From Adiantum capillus-veneris (lineage: Eukaryota > Streptophyta > Polypodiopsida > Polypodiales > Pteridaceae): a stretch of 64,000 nucleotides of DNA. The translations under genes were made by a program, and so were the position numbers. The stretch lies in assembly GCA_014529385.2 (NCBI GenBank), contig CM043960.1, positions 116,694,043 through 116,758,042 of the forward strand, in the 5' to 3' direction. Positions within the stretch are counted from its first letter, which is position 1. Every line of letters starts with the position of its first letter. This document shows, one piece after another, positions 20,293 to 30,834 of this stretch. Under the pieces are notes generated by a model that made no database searches, was not told the DNA's origin, and saw nothing but the letters and a program-made list of their open reading frames with translations.

Positions 20293-22015
20293 TACATCGG
20301 CAAACATAATGCATGACAGATTCTCAGAGAGAGAGAAGTAATGAAGTTTGGCTATGGTAGCTTGAGCTTAGTGTTAGCCGATCCAGAGTTTGATCGATGG
20401 AAGATCTCGCAAGGCAAAACTGCATCAGAGCATATCTTGGGGCTCGGCTTCTCCACAGAATGTGCAGCCCCTCTTGAGCTCAAGGGAGAAGCTTGGAATC
20501 TCTTCAAGAATTGAGCTTAGAACCAAGGCTTGAGATCTCTATAGGAAATGGAGTTGTCATACCTGCAAAGGGAATGAGAAAATTTGAAAGCTAGTAGATC
20601 AAGCAAAGAAAACTAGGCTTGGAGAGTTAGAGGCACTAAGCAGGTGTGGTGTGCGTGTGTACACACAAACACACACACATATTGTGAAAAATCAAGGAAT
20701 TTGAGCAACGTTGTTGATCTGAAGGGGAAAATCAAAGAGAGCTTGGGGGAGTGCAAATGGCTCACAAGCTGTAGACCGAGTAGGAGCTTTACAGTTGTGT
20801 GTTGTAATACACACACACACACACTCACTCACTCACTCACACAGTCGATCAAGTGCAGTTCTAGGCAATGATGGGAGTCGACAGAGAGCTGTAGTAGAGG
20901 GGAATTGAGCAAAGCTGCATATTTTATTGTGAGTGTGTGTGGTGGTGGTACACACACACACACACACACACAAGAAGTCTCAGAGCAGGAAGTCGAGAGT
21001 GGCAACATTGTCTCAGTTTTGAGAGAAAAATGAAAAGAATTTTTTAAAAAAAAAGTGTATATAAGGGCATGCTCACACTTAGACATTTCTTAGAGAGGAG
21101 TGTTTCCATATGCATTGTGCTTCATTAGTGATTTCGAGAGGAGCCCATAGTGGCTTAGTATATCCTATGCATGTGTTTGAGGATTCAGACGGAAAAGTGT
21201 CAGTTTTGTTGCTGGCGTGCTTTGAGCAAGAGACAAGACATGTCTCCTTCGTAGGTGAAATCCATCATGCTCACGAGACAGAGCATTTAGTTGCGCATGA
21301 CATGCCCAATGACTCTATAGAGATAGAGGTAGAGGGGCAATTCTCTAGTGAGACACAGCAGGTGTTGTCAGAGTTTGTGCAGGTAGACATTAGGAAAATT
21401 TTGATCTCATTTTTGGGCCTTTTAAGAGTGCCACATCATCAAAGTTGTACAAAAGAAAGCAACCCGGTAGACCCCTCTAAATATTGCTTAGAACCCCATG
21501 ATATGACCTATCATTGGAAAGTTCTTGAAAAATGGATTCTAAAGATCCAAGGTCCGAAAATTTTGGATGACTTCTATGAAAGTTATGCCATTTTTTTTCA
21601 ATCAGCCAGGTTTTGTTACCGTTACGGTAATCTAAAATCACCTTTTTCTAGATCTACATGAAGGCAATGTCCGATACATGCATGCTATATATCAGTAGAT
21701 AGCATTTGAAGAGTAGATTCTAAATATCCAACCTCCGACAAGTTTGGATCTTATTTGTAAAAAATTTACCGATCCCCACTTTTTGAAAGCTATGCCACAT
21801 CAAGAATTGTTACAAGGCCCATTTTTGAGTCCAAACTTTTCCTAATGGGTAGAGTAGGTATGCTCCCTAGAGACACAGACATAGATAACACACATGGAGT
21901 TTTTTTATATGCTCATTCTAGAGGCTGAGGAGTTGATACTAGGGCACACGGTTTTGCCTATGGGTGAGAGGACGTAGCCATCCCAATGTCGATAGTGACA
22001 CATCCATATGTGATG
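20293..22015 (+). other. F interior, first part
   Basis: To about 20,950 it matches the interior of the TRIM-like element at 58.54-59.29 kb. Beyond that it holds CA repeats (about 20,810-20,845 and 20,949-20,972) and sequence with no recognised domain. One plus-strand frame of 183 residues (21,110-21,661) has no motif and is probably chance. A is inserted at 22,016. Confidence 0.45.
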
Positions 22016-23641
22016 TGTAATGGAATTTGCCTATTCAATTTGAGAATAGCGGAATTTAATGAGAGTACTTTCAAGAAATGATTTTGTGAGCATAGCGGGT
22101 AGACATAATTGAAGATAGCAACATAATCATAGCAATTAGTTAACTTGGCATAGACAATACTTTTGCAAGAGAGAGAGTTTAGAGAACATGACAACAATTG
22201 AGGACCGGATTTATGTGGAGCCGGTCCCCCCTCCAATAGGCATTTGTATTATGATTTCTCCCATAAAGAGAGACTTGTTACAATACAGTCTTTGTGTTCC
22301 TTGTGACCTAGGTGATGCCATGAAGATGGAAGGCTTCATGCACCACAAACATAACATAACTTGAAGAAAGCTTTAACTATCCCAAGCCTCAGTCCCAAGA
22401 CCTCAAACACCTTCGAAGGTGGAGAGAGCTAGCAGGGAATGAGGGTAGGGAAGAGGAAGAAGAAACATTTCGTAGGAGAAAGAATTAGTTCCTCACTTAT
22501 CATACTCTTGTTGCTAGCATACATAATAGCATAGTAATGAAGAAGAAGGAGATGGCAAGCTTAAGCATTGAAGCATGGCTCTTGGTTGGATTTGCACTCC
22601 ATAGCCAAGAGTGTTGGTGTAGGCTCTCAACCTCTACTTGCTTGGAGAGGGAGCTCTTGCACTTTGCATAGCACACAATGAGAGTGATTGTGAGTGTGTG
22701 TGGGTGAGTATACCCCTCCAGCAAGGCCCTAGCTAGCTTGGGTCGACCCCCCCCTTGTAGCTCATGCTTGAAGCTCATTGGACCCCTCCAGGCCTAGCCA
22801 ATCACAAGCAGGAGCCATTACAAGCAACATGGGTAGCCTTGGGACAAGTGTCCCCCTTTCCCCTTTGAGAGAGAGGACTTGATAAATGAAAAATCAATTA
22901 GATAATTCAAGTAATTTATCATTGGACCCCTTTGAAGCTTATCCAATAGGCTTCAAGCAACACATGAAGGTAACATGGGTAGGGGCCTGACATGTGTCCT
23001 TGCTGCCTCTTCAAGTTGGGGCTTCCCTTGTGTGTGTGAGTGGGTGTTCTCTCTCTAGCTCCTAGGAAAAGGGCTTGCCCTCCCTCTTGTAGGAATGATT
23101 TTGACTTTAGGTGATCAAGCACCTTACTCATCAAACATGACAAAGCACTTGAACTAGGGGGTGTTCCCACAAGCATCTCAGGCAAGCTTCTCAAGGCACC
23201 TCAAGTACCTTAATCATGCAGCAAGTCAAGCACCTCAAGCATGGAGTCAGTCAAGCACCTCAAGCATCTTAATCAAGAACCTCAAGCATGACAAACACCT
23301 CAAGCACGACAAGCACCTCAAGCAGGACAAGCACCTCGAGCTTGGGCCGGGTTCCCACCTCAAGCTCAGCCCTAGCTTACTTAAGGTCAAAGGACTTTTT
23401 ACATACATTTATTGGAGGTCTTCAATGAAGCTAACCCTAAGGTCTTATGCTCCATTGGTTAGCCTTGCTCTTTGATAGACCATCTCCCTTTTGGGCCCCT
23501 TTACCATTGGCCCCGTGTTGAGATAGATCTATAAGCACACACCTATATCTTAACACTTGTTCCCGTTTATTCTCCCATATTAAGTGATCAATTTAATATG
23601 AGAAAATCATTTGGGTTAGTTAGATATTAGATTTTATGACA
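22016..23641 (-). repeat. A 3' LTR
   Basis: Almost identical to 29,205-30,829. It includes a 7-bp stem hairpin GGACCGG/CCGGTCC at 22,202-22,227 and a short tandem array built on CACCTCAAGCA at about 23,165-23,345. Short open frames in this LTR occur at the same places in both copies and have no domain. Confidence 0.93.
23165..23345. repeat. AAGCACCTC minisatellite in A LTR
   Basis: Irregular tandem units of about 13-17 bases based on CAAGCACCTCAAGCA. The array is repeated at about 30,353-30,535 in the other LTR with very few differences. Confidence 0.85.
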
Positions 23642-23656
23642 TTACCTCTCTCTTGA
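23642..23656 (-). other. A polypurine tract
   Basis: The minus strand reads CAAGAGAGAGGTAA directly before the 3' LTR, the expected position for the plus-strand DNA primer. Confidence 0.7.
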
Positions 23657-24001
23657 AATCATAGTCGTCCTCGACTATGAGGTAGAATAGATAAAGTCTT
23701 AGTCATTAGTCAATCGTACTTAGCGGGTAAAGGATCCCTTTTTACCCTACGACATCTTTCCAAGATGGATAACTAATCCATTTGGTGCTTGGGAGACATA
23801 GCTACCGCAAGCATGTCTGCTCTTTTAGTCCATTTCATTCTGCCATAGTAGAGTGACAAATTCTACTTGGTGTTTGAGAGACGTCGTCATCACAAACATG
23901 ATTCTAAGCATGCATACTAGTTAAATTTGTGCACAATTAAAAAGAGGACTAGTCATATAAGACAAAAACATGAGTTATTTAAAAGAAATTTGTACATTTG
24001 C
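23657..24001 (-). other. A 3' untranslated region
   Basis: About 350 bases lie between the Pol stop and the polypurine tract; nothing recognisable is encoded. Confidence 0.6.
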
Positions 24002-26683
24002 TTACTCTAATGTAGCATTGTAAGCATTGACAAGGTTCATACTATCCTTAAGTTGTACTCCTTGCATCCATTTAGAATCTTCAAAAGGATAATTTTTGAA
24101 CTTAATAAGATACCGTCGGATAATCTTACCATGTCGTAGTACTTTGTCTTCATGCCGAAGGATAGCTTGGGGTTGTAGCACCTCTTCTTGGTCTTCAACT
24201 TCGGGAGGGTCTTCAATAATTGGTTCAATTGGTGGCTCTCCTTTGTAGGGCTTAAGTAAGCTTACATGAAAGGCATTGTGTATAAGCCAATGGTTGGGCA
24301 ACTTGATTTGATAAGCCGTCTCATTGATAGGGTTCAAGATTTGGAAAGGACCATAGTATCTTTTTGCTAGTTTAGCATAATACTTTTGATGGCCCGTAGG
24401 ATTTTTGCCCGTCGTTTGCCTTAATCGAGCCTTAGGAAACTTGAGTAAGACCCAATCATTTTCTTTGAACATTAAGGCTCTTCTGTGCTTATCAGCAGCA
24501 GCTTTTTGCCTTTGTTGAGAGATGGCTATAGCCTCCCTAATCTTTTGAAAAGATTCTTGTAGGTCACGGCTATACTCATCGGCGGCGAAGATCTTCCCAT
24601 GTACTTTCAGTAGCAAGGGACTTTTAGGTCTTCCTTCTATGATCTCGAAAGGTGCTTTGCCCGTAGAAGTATGTACAGTATTATTGTAGGCATACTCTAC
24701 TAGCGGTAAATACTTTTCCCATTGTGAGCGTTGATCTACTTCGGTAACATAAGTCTTGAGTAGATCGAGTATCGTAAGATTGGCTATCTCACTTTGGCCA
24801 TCCGTTTGTGGGTGATAGGCCGAAGAGAAATTCAATCTTGTTCCTAGATTTTCAAAGAGACCTTTCTTGAAATTACTGGTCATTCTAGGATCTCTATCTG
24901 ACACGATGGATGTGGGTAATCCATGGTGTTTGAAAATCTGAGATATGAAGAGAGTTGCCATTTGATGTGCCTTAATAGTCTTTTTGACAGGAATAAAATG
25001 TGCTTGCTTGCTAAACCTGTCGACTATTGTCCATATTCCTGTATTCCCATGGATAGACTTGGGTAATCCAAAGATGAAATCCATGGATATACTCTCCCAT
25101 GGTGAATTTGGAATAGGCAATGGCTGGAGTAATCCAGGTTGCTTCCCTCTATCATACTTGGTCTTTTGGCATACTACACATTTTGAAACATACTCTTGTA
25201 TGTCCACTTTCATGGTAGGCCAATAGAAATACGTCTCTACTCCTCGGAGAGTAGGTTGAATACCTCTATGCCCTGCATATGGGGGAGCATGGGATTCATA
25301 CATAACCTTTTCACGAAGGGAATGGGTAACACATAGCCTATTGCCGTGGAGAAGATAACCATCCTGCAAGGTGAATGGTTCCTCTTTCTTCCCCAAAGCA
25401 AGGGCTGACATTATGTCTCTAAAGTCAGGGTCAGTAGCATACTCATCTATCATAGAGGATAGATCGTTGTGAGTAGCTATAGACACCGCATTAACTTTTG
25501 GTCGTTGTGAAAGTGCATCGGCAACTTGATTGTGCTTACCAGCTATGTGAGCAATATGGAAATTAAATTGCGAAAGAAAATTTGCCCACCTCATTTGTTT
25601 GTCGGAAAGCTTGGTTTGCGTCATGAAATACTTGAGACTTTGGTGGTCGATTCGTAGGATAAATGGAGTCCCCAATAGGTAGTGCTTCCATGTGTCTAGG
25701 GCATGTAGAACAGCTAAAAGCTCTTTCTCATAAATGCCCAAGACTCGTTCATCACCATTGAGCCTTCGGCTCTCATATGCTATGGCATGCCCTTCTTGAA
25801 GCAAAACCGCTCCAAGGCAGTCACCACAAGCATCACATTGGACCTCAAATGGCTTTGAGAGATCCGGAAGCACGAGGACTGGTTGGGAAGTAAGCTTCTC
25901 TTTGAGTTTTTCAAAAGCATTTTGCTCCTTAGCAGTCCATACAAACTTAACGTTCTTCTTGGTTAAGTCGTGTAGTGGTCCTGCTACTTGAGAGAATTTT
26001 GCTATGAAGCGTCTATAGTATGCACACATACCAATAAAGCTTCTTAGCTCATGTAGATTCCTTGGGTTAGGCCATGATTTTATTACCTCTAACTTTGATG
26101 GATCCATACGAATACCATCGTGAGAGATAATATGGCCTAGGTATTGAATCTCTTGAAGGAAGAATTCACTTTTCTTTTGGTTGAGAAAAAGTTGGTTCTC
26201 CCTCAAGGCTTGAAAAATCACTTGGAGATGTTGCTTATGTTCCTCCAAAGACTTGGAGTAGATGATGATATCATCGAAGAAAACTCCAGTGAATTTTCGA
26301 TATGGTCTAAAAATTTTCTCCATCAAACGATTGAACGTAGCTGGTGCATTAGTCAAGCCAAAAGGCATGACTAGATATTCATAAAGACCAAATGTTGTGC
26401 AAAACGCGGTCTTTAAGATATCCTCATCCACTATCCTTATTTGATGATAGCCACTCTTAAGGTCAATCCTACTGAAGTAGGTAGAGCCTTGTAGCTTATC
26501 AAACAGATCTTCTACCCGAGGTACGGGAAATCTGTTTTTGATAGTGATATGGTTTAGTGCTCGATAGTCCACACACATACGGTATGTACCATCTTTCTTT
26601 TGCACTAAAAGGACTGGAGAACAAAAGGGAGAGGAACTAGGCCTCACCATCCCTTTGTCTACCAGCTCTTGTACTTGCCTCAT
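24002..26683 (-). CDS. pol: A pol: RT, RNase H, integrase, chromodomain-like C-terminus
   Basis: The frame has 893 residues as open. RT runs from about 15 to 230 with YFSRIDLKSGYHQI, FGLTNAPATF and the catalytic FFDDIIIYS near 135. RNase H has its acidic residues in VQCDACGD, YEKELLAV, LRIDHQSL and QVADALS. The zinc module has HAPPYAGH and CVVCQ. The integrase core has MDFIFGLP, VSDRDPRM and TDGQSEIAN, so all three acidic residues are kept. The final 60 residues (QAILRHEDKVLRHGKI to DSKWM) resemble the chromodomain at the end of chromovirus integrases, which guides insertion to chromatin. The first 25 residues of RT lie upstream in the same frame, past a TGA at 26,777. Confidence 0.92.
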   Translation of the reverse strand: MRQVQELVDKGMVRPSSSPFCSPVLLVQKKDGTYRMCVDYRALNHITIKNRFPVPRVEDLFDKLQGSTYFSRIDLKSGYHQIRIVDEDILKTAFCTTFGLYEYLVMPFGLTNAPATFNRLMEKIFRPYRKFTGVFFDDIIIYSKSLEEHKQHLQVIFQALRENQLFLNQKKSEFFLQEIQYLGHIISHDGIRMDPSKLEVIKSWPNPRNLHELRSFIGMCAYYRRFIAKFSQVAGPLHDLTKKNVKFVWTAKEQNAFEKLKEKLTSQPVLVLPDLSKPFEVQCDACGDCLGAVLLQEGHAIAYESRRLNGDERVLGIYEKELLAVLHALDTWKHYLLGTPFILRIDHQSLKYFMTQTKLSDKQMRWANFLSQFNFHIAHIAGKHNQVADALSQRPKVNAVSIATHNDLSSMIDEYATDPDFRDIMSALALGKKEEPFTLQDGYLLHGNRLCVTHSLREKVMYESHAPPYAGHRGIQPTLRGVETYFYWPTMKVDIQEYVSKCVVCQKTKYDRGKQPGLLQPLPIPNSPWESISMDFIFGLPKSIHGNTGIWTIVDRFSKQAHFIPVKKTIKAHQMATLFISQIFKHHGLPTSIVSDRDPRMTSNFKKGLFENLGTRLNFSSAYHPQTDGQSEIANLTILDLLKTYVTEVDQRSQWEKYLPLVEYAYNNTVHTSTGKAPFEIIEGRPKSPLLLKVHGKIFAADEYSRDLQESFQKIREAIAISQQRQKAAADKHRRALMFKENDWVLLKFPKARLRQTTGKNPTGHQKYYAKLAKRYYGPFQILNPINETAYQIKLPNHWLIHNAFHVSLLKPYKGEPPIEPIIEDPPEVEDQEEVLQPQAILRHEDKVLRHGKIIRRYLIKFKNYPFEDSKWMQGVQLKDSMNLVNAYNATLE

Positions 26684-26776
26684 GATCTCCTCTTGTTGAG
26701 CTTGTGAGACTCGATAAGGAGGTTTGTTAGGCGGTGAGCTTCCTGGAAGGAGCTCAATACGATGGTCATCATCCCC

Positions 26777-27050
26777 TCATTTTGGAGGTAGGTCCATAGG
26801 GATATCATCGATGAACACATCTTGGAATCCTTTTAGAAAAGTAGACAAGTCTAACTCTTCTTGATTCCTATCATTTTCATTTGATGAAACATTATTAGCT
26901 TTTAGAGACTCTTTGACATAAATCATGTACGCAGAAACTGAGCTCTTCATTGATTTATCAAAAGAAAGAGGATTTACAAGTGGAATAGTGCGACCACGCT
27001 CACTAGCATCTATATACATGTTCTTTCCCCTGTAGGTGAAGTAAATTCTC
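26777..27050 (-). pseudogene. pol: A protease-RT connector, separated by a TGA
   Basis: Frame-matched to the pol ORF and ending DIPMDLPPK, then TGA at 26,777-26,779, then DHRIELLPGS and the rest of pol. The conserved connector has Arg at the stop, so a CGA-to-TGA change is the simplest explanation. At its upstream end it joins the Gag-protease frame through a one-base shift at a CCCC run near 27,058. Confidence 0.75.
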
Positions 27051-27053
27051 CTT

Positions 27054-28478
27054 TCAGGGGAACTTCATGTTGGCAGCCATGCGATCAAACCATGGTGCCC
27101 CTAGGATAACATCCTGATGTTGGAGGGGAGAGATGAAGAAGTCTTCTTTGTCGACATAGCTTTGGACATGGAGCCTCAACTTCCCAATCAAGGGAGTAAC
27201 GGAGGCTTGTTGTCCCTTGAAAGCTGCATCAGCTGTTACTATATCTCCCATCTCAAAAGCTTGAATGCCCAACTTGGTGGCCAACTCTATTGATATGAAG
27301 TTGAGAGTAGAGCCAGGGTCAAACAAGATGAAGGCATCATGCTCTCTTACCTTTCCCCAAGCATAGGAGAGTGATGATCCTTTGCAATGAGCATCCTCTT
27401 TTGGAGCTTCGATGGTGGAAGCCCTAGGAGTCTCATTGCGAGTATTCTTCTTGGGGCAAGAACGATAGCCATGTCCTTGCTCCCCACATTTGAAACACTT
27501 ATGGTCCTTGCGAAAAGCTTCAAGCTCTTCAGGAGAGAGTTTGTTTTTACCTTTGTAAAATCCCTTCTCCTTGGACCGATTGTTGTTGTTGTTGTTGTTG
27601 GAAGTGCCTTGGGAATTATTTTGAGCATTTGATTTCCCCTTTGCATCATTTTTATCTTTGTTTTCCATGGACTTGACATTACGTCTAGCCCCTTGATGGA
27701 AATTGATGCGTGAAGCAACCATGGTGTGGTGGATTACTTCGGTAATAGTACCGGGCCGTTGAGAATTGATATATTCCGCCATCTCTTCAGGTAATCCCGC
27801 ACAGAATTGCTGTCTTTGCTCGGCAAAGTCTATCTTTTGAAAAACAGCAGCTTTGAGATGTAAATCCCAAAACTTATCTACATACTTGTTGATAGACTCA
27901 TGAGAGAGGAGCTTCAAGCCGCGCCATTCGGTAAGAACTTTATCTTTAGTATCGCTTGGAAGAAATTGCTTCATGATGGAAACTCGTAGAGTTTTCCATG
28001 TCTTTGGGGCTTCTCCATTGCCACGAAGGCTAGCCCACCATTGACGAGCTGATTTTTGGAAGTGCATAGCTACATGGCGTAGCTTGGAGGACTCTGTGAA
28101 GCCCTCGTCCCCAAAGGCCGCATCAAATTGCTGGATGAAGGCCAACACTTTGTCGGTAGCACCAAAGGTGCCATCGTAGGTGAGAAAAGAGATACTCTTT
28201 CCTCCCTCCTTGAACTTCTTTAGCTTTTGTGACCTTCGCCATGCAGGAAATGATTTGCGATGTCCTCCCCTCTTGTATTCTCTAGGAGAATAGCCATAAC
28301 TTTCATCGGAAGAGAAGGAAGGTGAAGAAGAAGGAGAAGAGGGTGACCTCTTCCTAGCCCTTTTCTTCCTTTGTTTCCTCTCTTGCCTTTGAGAGTGATG
28401 AGGAGAAGGACTATGGGTTGCTCTTTTCCTCTTGGGAGGAGTAGGCGATCGTCTAGACCGCCTTCTTCGTGGAGCCAC
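27054..28478 (-). CDS. gag: A Gag (capsid, zinc knuckle) and protease
   Basis: The frame has about 474 residues; the first codon of the open frame is GTG and the true N-terminus lies upstream. Residues 1-75 are Arg/Ser-rich. The capsid domain (about 85-260) has FLTYDGTFGATDKVLAFI, HFQKSARQWWASLRG, KQFLPSDTKDKVL and INKYVDKFWDLH. The zinc knuckle CFKCGEQGHGYRSC lies near 330. The protease active site FILFDPGSTLNFIS is near 388 and VILGAPWF near 460. It ends at a TGA immediately after the protease, where pol continues one base out of phase. Confidence 0.9.
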   Translation of the reverse strand: MAPRRRRSRRSPTPPKRKRATHSPSPHHSQRQERKQRKKRARKRSPSSPSSSPSFSSDESYGYSPREYKRGGHRKSFPAWRRSQKLKKFKEGGKSISFLTYDGTFGATDKVLAFIQQFDAAFGDEGFTESSKLRHVAMHFQKSARQWWASLRGNGEAPKTWKTLRVSIMKQFLPSDTKDKVLTEWRGLKLLSHESINKYVDKFWDLHLKAAVFQKIDFAEQRQQFCAGLPEEMAEYINSQRPGTITEVIHHTMVASRINFHQGARRNVKSMENKDKNDAKGKSNAQNNSQGTSNNNNNNNRSKEKGFYKGKNKLSPEELEAFRKDHKCFKCGEQGHGYRSCPKKNTRNETPRASTIEAPKEDAHCKGSSLSYAWGKVREHDAFILFDPGSTLNFISIELATKLGIQAFEMGDIVTADAAFKGQQASVTPLIGKLRLHVQSYVDKEDFFISPLQHQDVILGAPWFDRMAANMKFP

Positions 28479-28492
28479 ATCTTCAGAAGAAC

Positions 28493-28789
28493 TTAGACTT
28501 TCATTGCTTTCTTTCTCTTTGGATTCCTCCTCTCGAATGGGAGAGAGTCTTCTTTTGGGGGTCTCTTCAAGAGGCCTCCTAAGCTCTCTCTCTCCTCTTG
28601 GAGAGGAAGGGAAATTCCATAGGCACGAAGTTGTTGAGTAACTTCGGCTTGCAAGGTAGGGTTGCCCATAGCTTGTTGCAACCTAGTCACAAGATAATTC
28701 ACAAACATGGGAGCATCATCATTAGCACCTTCATGTGCAAAGTCAAAGCTATCAATGTTCATTCTACTCTCTTGATTATTGTCAGCCAT
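28493..28789 (-). pseudogene. gag: A Gag N-terminus, frameshifted
   Basis: It starts MADNNQESRMN at 28,789, the first ATG after the leader. The conserved helix-rich N-terminal segment is readable for about 80 residues. The frame is then lost in an AG-rich run around 28,575-28,605 and ends at a TAA. The downstream Gag frame is readable upward past its apparent start to the same place, so one small indel in the GA repeat accounts for the split. Confidence 0.75.
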
Positions 28790-29185
28790 GTTAACAAAAT
28801 TTTATGTATGTACTTAGTGTATGCTTTGGCAATTCAAAACCTTAGTTGCCACTCCTCTTAGCCTTTGAAAATTGGCTCTTAAGTATCTACACCCACGGCT
28901 CAAAGTGGTTAATTATAGAGAGTAGAGGAGTAGGTCTAACATAGCAGAGTTGCCAAGGGCTAGCTTCTTTCGGACTTCTTATGGCTCAATAATGGTAAAG
29001 CCGTAGGCAAGTCTAAAAAGACTCCATTATTAAGTCCAAAGCTCCTGAGGTGTGCACCATCCCCCACATAGTGGGCTCAACAAAACCGGTATTAGATCCC
29101 AGTTCCACTTACTCTATTATAATTAACAACATCAACCATTTATAGGCTACTTAAGGACCTCTCTTCTTAAGCAAGAAAAGAGAAA
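28790..29185 (-). other. A leader, non-coding
   Basis: About 400 bases between the primer-binding site and the Gag ATG, with no open frame of note. The segment next to the primer site matches the short stretch retained in element C (49,362-49,406), which ties C to this family. Confidence 0.7.
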
Positions 29186-29203
29186 CCAAATGCTCTGATA
29201 CCA
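29186..29203 (-). other. A primer-binding site, tRNA-iMet
   Basis: The minus strand reads TGGTATCAGAGCATTTGG one base inside the 5' LTR. The first twelve bases match the plant initiator-Met primer site exactly. Confidence 0.9.
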
Positions 29204-29204
29204 A

Positions 29205-30829
29205 TGTAATGGAATTTGCCTATTCAATTTGAGAATAGCGGAATTTAATGAGAGTACTTTCAAGAAATGATTTTGTGAGCATAGCGGGTAGACATAATTG
29301 AAGATAGCAACATAATCATAGCAATTAGTTAACTTGGCATAGACAATACTTTTGCAAGAGAGAGAGTTTAGAGAACATGACAACAATTGAGGACCGGATT
29401 TATGTGGAGCCGGTCCCCCCTCCAATAGGCATTTGTATTATGATTTCTCCCATAAAGAGAGACTTGTTACAATACAGTCTTTGTGTTCCTTGTGACCTAG
29501 GTGATGCCATGAAGATGGAAGGCTTCATGCACCACAAACATAACATAACTTGAAGAAAGCTTTAACTATCCCAAGCCTCAGTCCCAAGACCTCAAACACC
29601 TTCGAAGGTGGAGAGACCTAGCAGGGAATGAGGGTAGGGAAGAGGAAGAAGAAACATTTCGTAGGAGAAAGAATTAGTTCCTCACTTATCATACTCTTGT
29701 TGCTAGCATACATAATAGCATAGTAATGAAGAAGAAGGAGATGGCAAGCTTAAGCATTGAAGCATGGCTCTTGGTTGGATTTGCACTCCATAGCCAAGAG
29801 TGTTGGTGTAGGCTCTCAACCTCTACTTGCTTGGAGAGGGAGCTCTTGCACTTTGCATAGCACACAATGAGAGTGATTGTGAGTGTGTGTGGGTGAGTAT
29901 ACCCCTCCAGCAAGGCCCTAGCTAGCTTGGGTCGACCCCCCCTTGTAGCTCATGCTTGAAGCTCATTGGACCCCTCCAGGCCTAGCCAATCACAAGCAGG
30001 AGCCATTACAAGCAACATGGGTAGCCTTGGGACAAGTGTCCCCCTTTCCCCTTTGAGAGAGAGGACTTGATAAATGAAAAATCAATTAGATAATTCAAGT
30101 AATTTATCATTGGACCCCTTTGAAGCTTAGCCAATAGGCTTCAAGCAACACATGAAGGTAACATGGGTAGGGGCCTGACATGTGTCCTTGCTGCCTCTTC
30201 AAGTTGGGGCTTCCCTTGTTTGTGTGAGTGGGTGTTCTCTCTCTAGCTCCTAGGAAAAGGGCTCGCCCCCCCTCTTGTAGGAATGATTTTGACTTTAGGT
30301 GATCAAGCACCTTACTCATCAAACATGACAAAGCACTTGAACTAGGGGGTGTTCCCACAAGCATCTCAGGCAAGCTTCTCAAGGCACCTCAAGTACCTTA
30401 ATCATGCAGCAAGTCAAGCACCTCAAGCATGGAGTCAGTCAAGCACCTCAAGCATCTTAATCAAGAACCTCAAGCATGACCAACACCTCAAGCACGACAA
30501 GCACCTCAAGCAGGACAAGCACCTCGAGCTTGGGCCGGGTTCCCACCTCAAGCTCAGCCCTAGCTTACTTAAGGTCAAAGGACTTTTTACATACATTTAT
30601 TGGAGGTCTTCAATGAAGCTAACCCTAAGGTCTTATGCTCCATTGGTTAGCCTTGATCTTGGATAGACCATCTCCCTTTTGGGCCCCTTTACCATTGGCC
30701 CCGTGTTGAGATAGATCTATAAGCACACACCTATATCTTAACACTTGTTCCCGTTTATTCTCCCATATTAAGTGATCAATTTAATATGAGAAAATCATTT
30801 GGGTTAGTTAGATATTAGATTTTATGACA
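29205..30829 (-). repeat. A 5' LTR
   Basis: It has the same ends as the other copy (TGTAATGG to TTATGACA) and is followed by the target duplication TGATG. It carries the same hairpin (29,391-29,416) and the same minisatellite (about 30,353-30,535). Confidence 0.93.
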
Positions 30830-30834
30830 TGATG

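Larger units (their letters stand above)
17663..20951 (+). repeat. inverted duplication, left arm (pairs with 58,594-61,817)
   Basis: The arm begins inside the E 3' LTR and runs through G sequence, a C run (18,264-18,285), a GT microsatellite and the F LTR, primer site and early interior. The same landmarks occur in reverse order on the minus strand at 58.6-61.8 kb. Both arms contain the junction of the E LTR with TGG(A/C)GGGCCC, so the copied block already contained E. The arms are clearly diverged and differ by indels. No gene is present in the arm. Confidence 0.75.
22016..30829 (-). mobile_element. A: full-length chromovirus-type Ty3/gypsy element
   Basis: The element spans 8,814 bp and reads right to left. 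Its LTRs are 1,626 and 1,625 bp (TGTAATGG to TTATGACA). TGATG flanks both sides (22,011-22,015 and 30,830-30,834), a perfect 5-bp target duplication. The primer-binding site is iMet type, and a purine tract lies beside the 3' LTR. Gag, a protease, RT, RNase H, integrase and a terminal chromodomain-like region are all present. I count about eight substitutions and one C-run indel between the LTRs by eye, which implies a recent insertion. Gag, the Gag/Pol junction and the early Pol region each carry a break. Confidence 0.93.

Noticed and set aside
21110-21661. 183-residue plus-strand frame as a host gene.
   Set aside because: No domain, no splice or promoter context, lies in the interior of F; its second half looks like non-coding element sequence.
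22500-22778. Short frames inside the A LTRs (also at 29,689-29,913 and at 22,919-23,194 / 30,107-30,382) as genes.
   Set aside because: They occur twice only because the LTR is duplicated, and have no motif.
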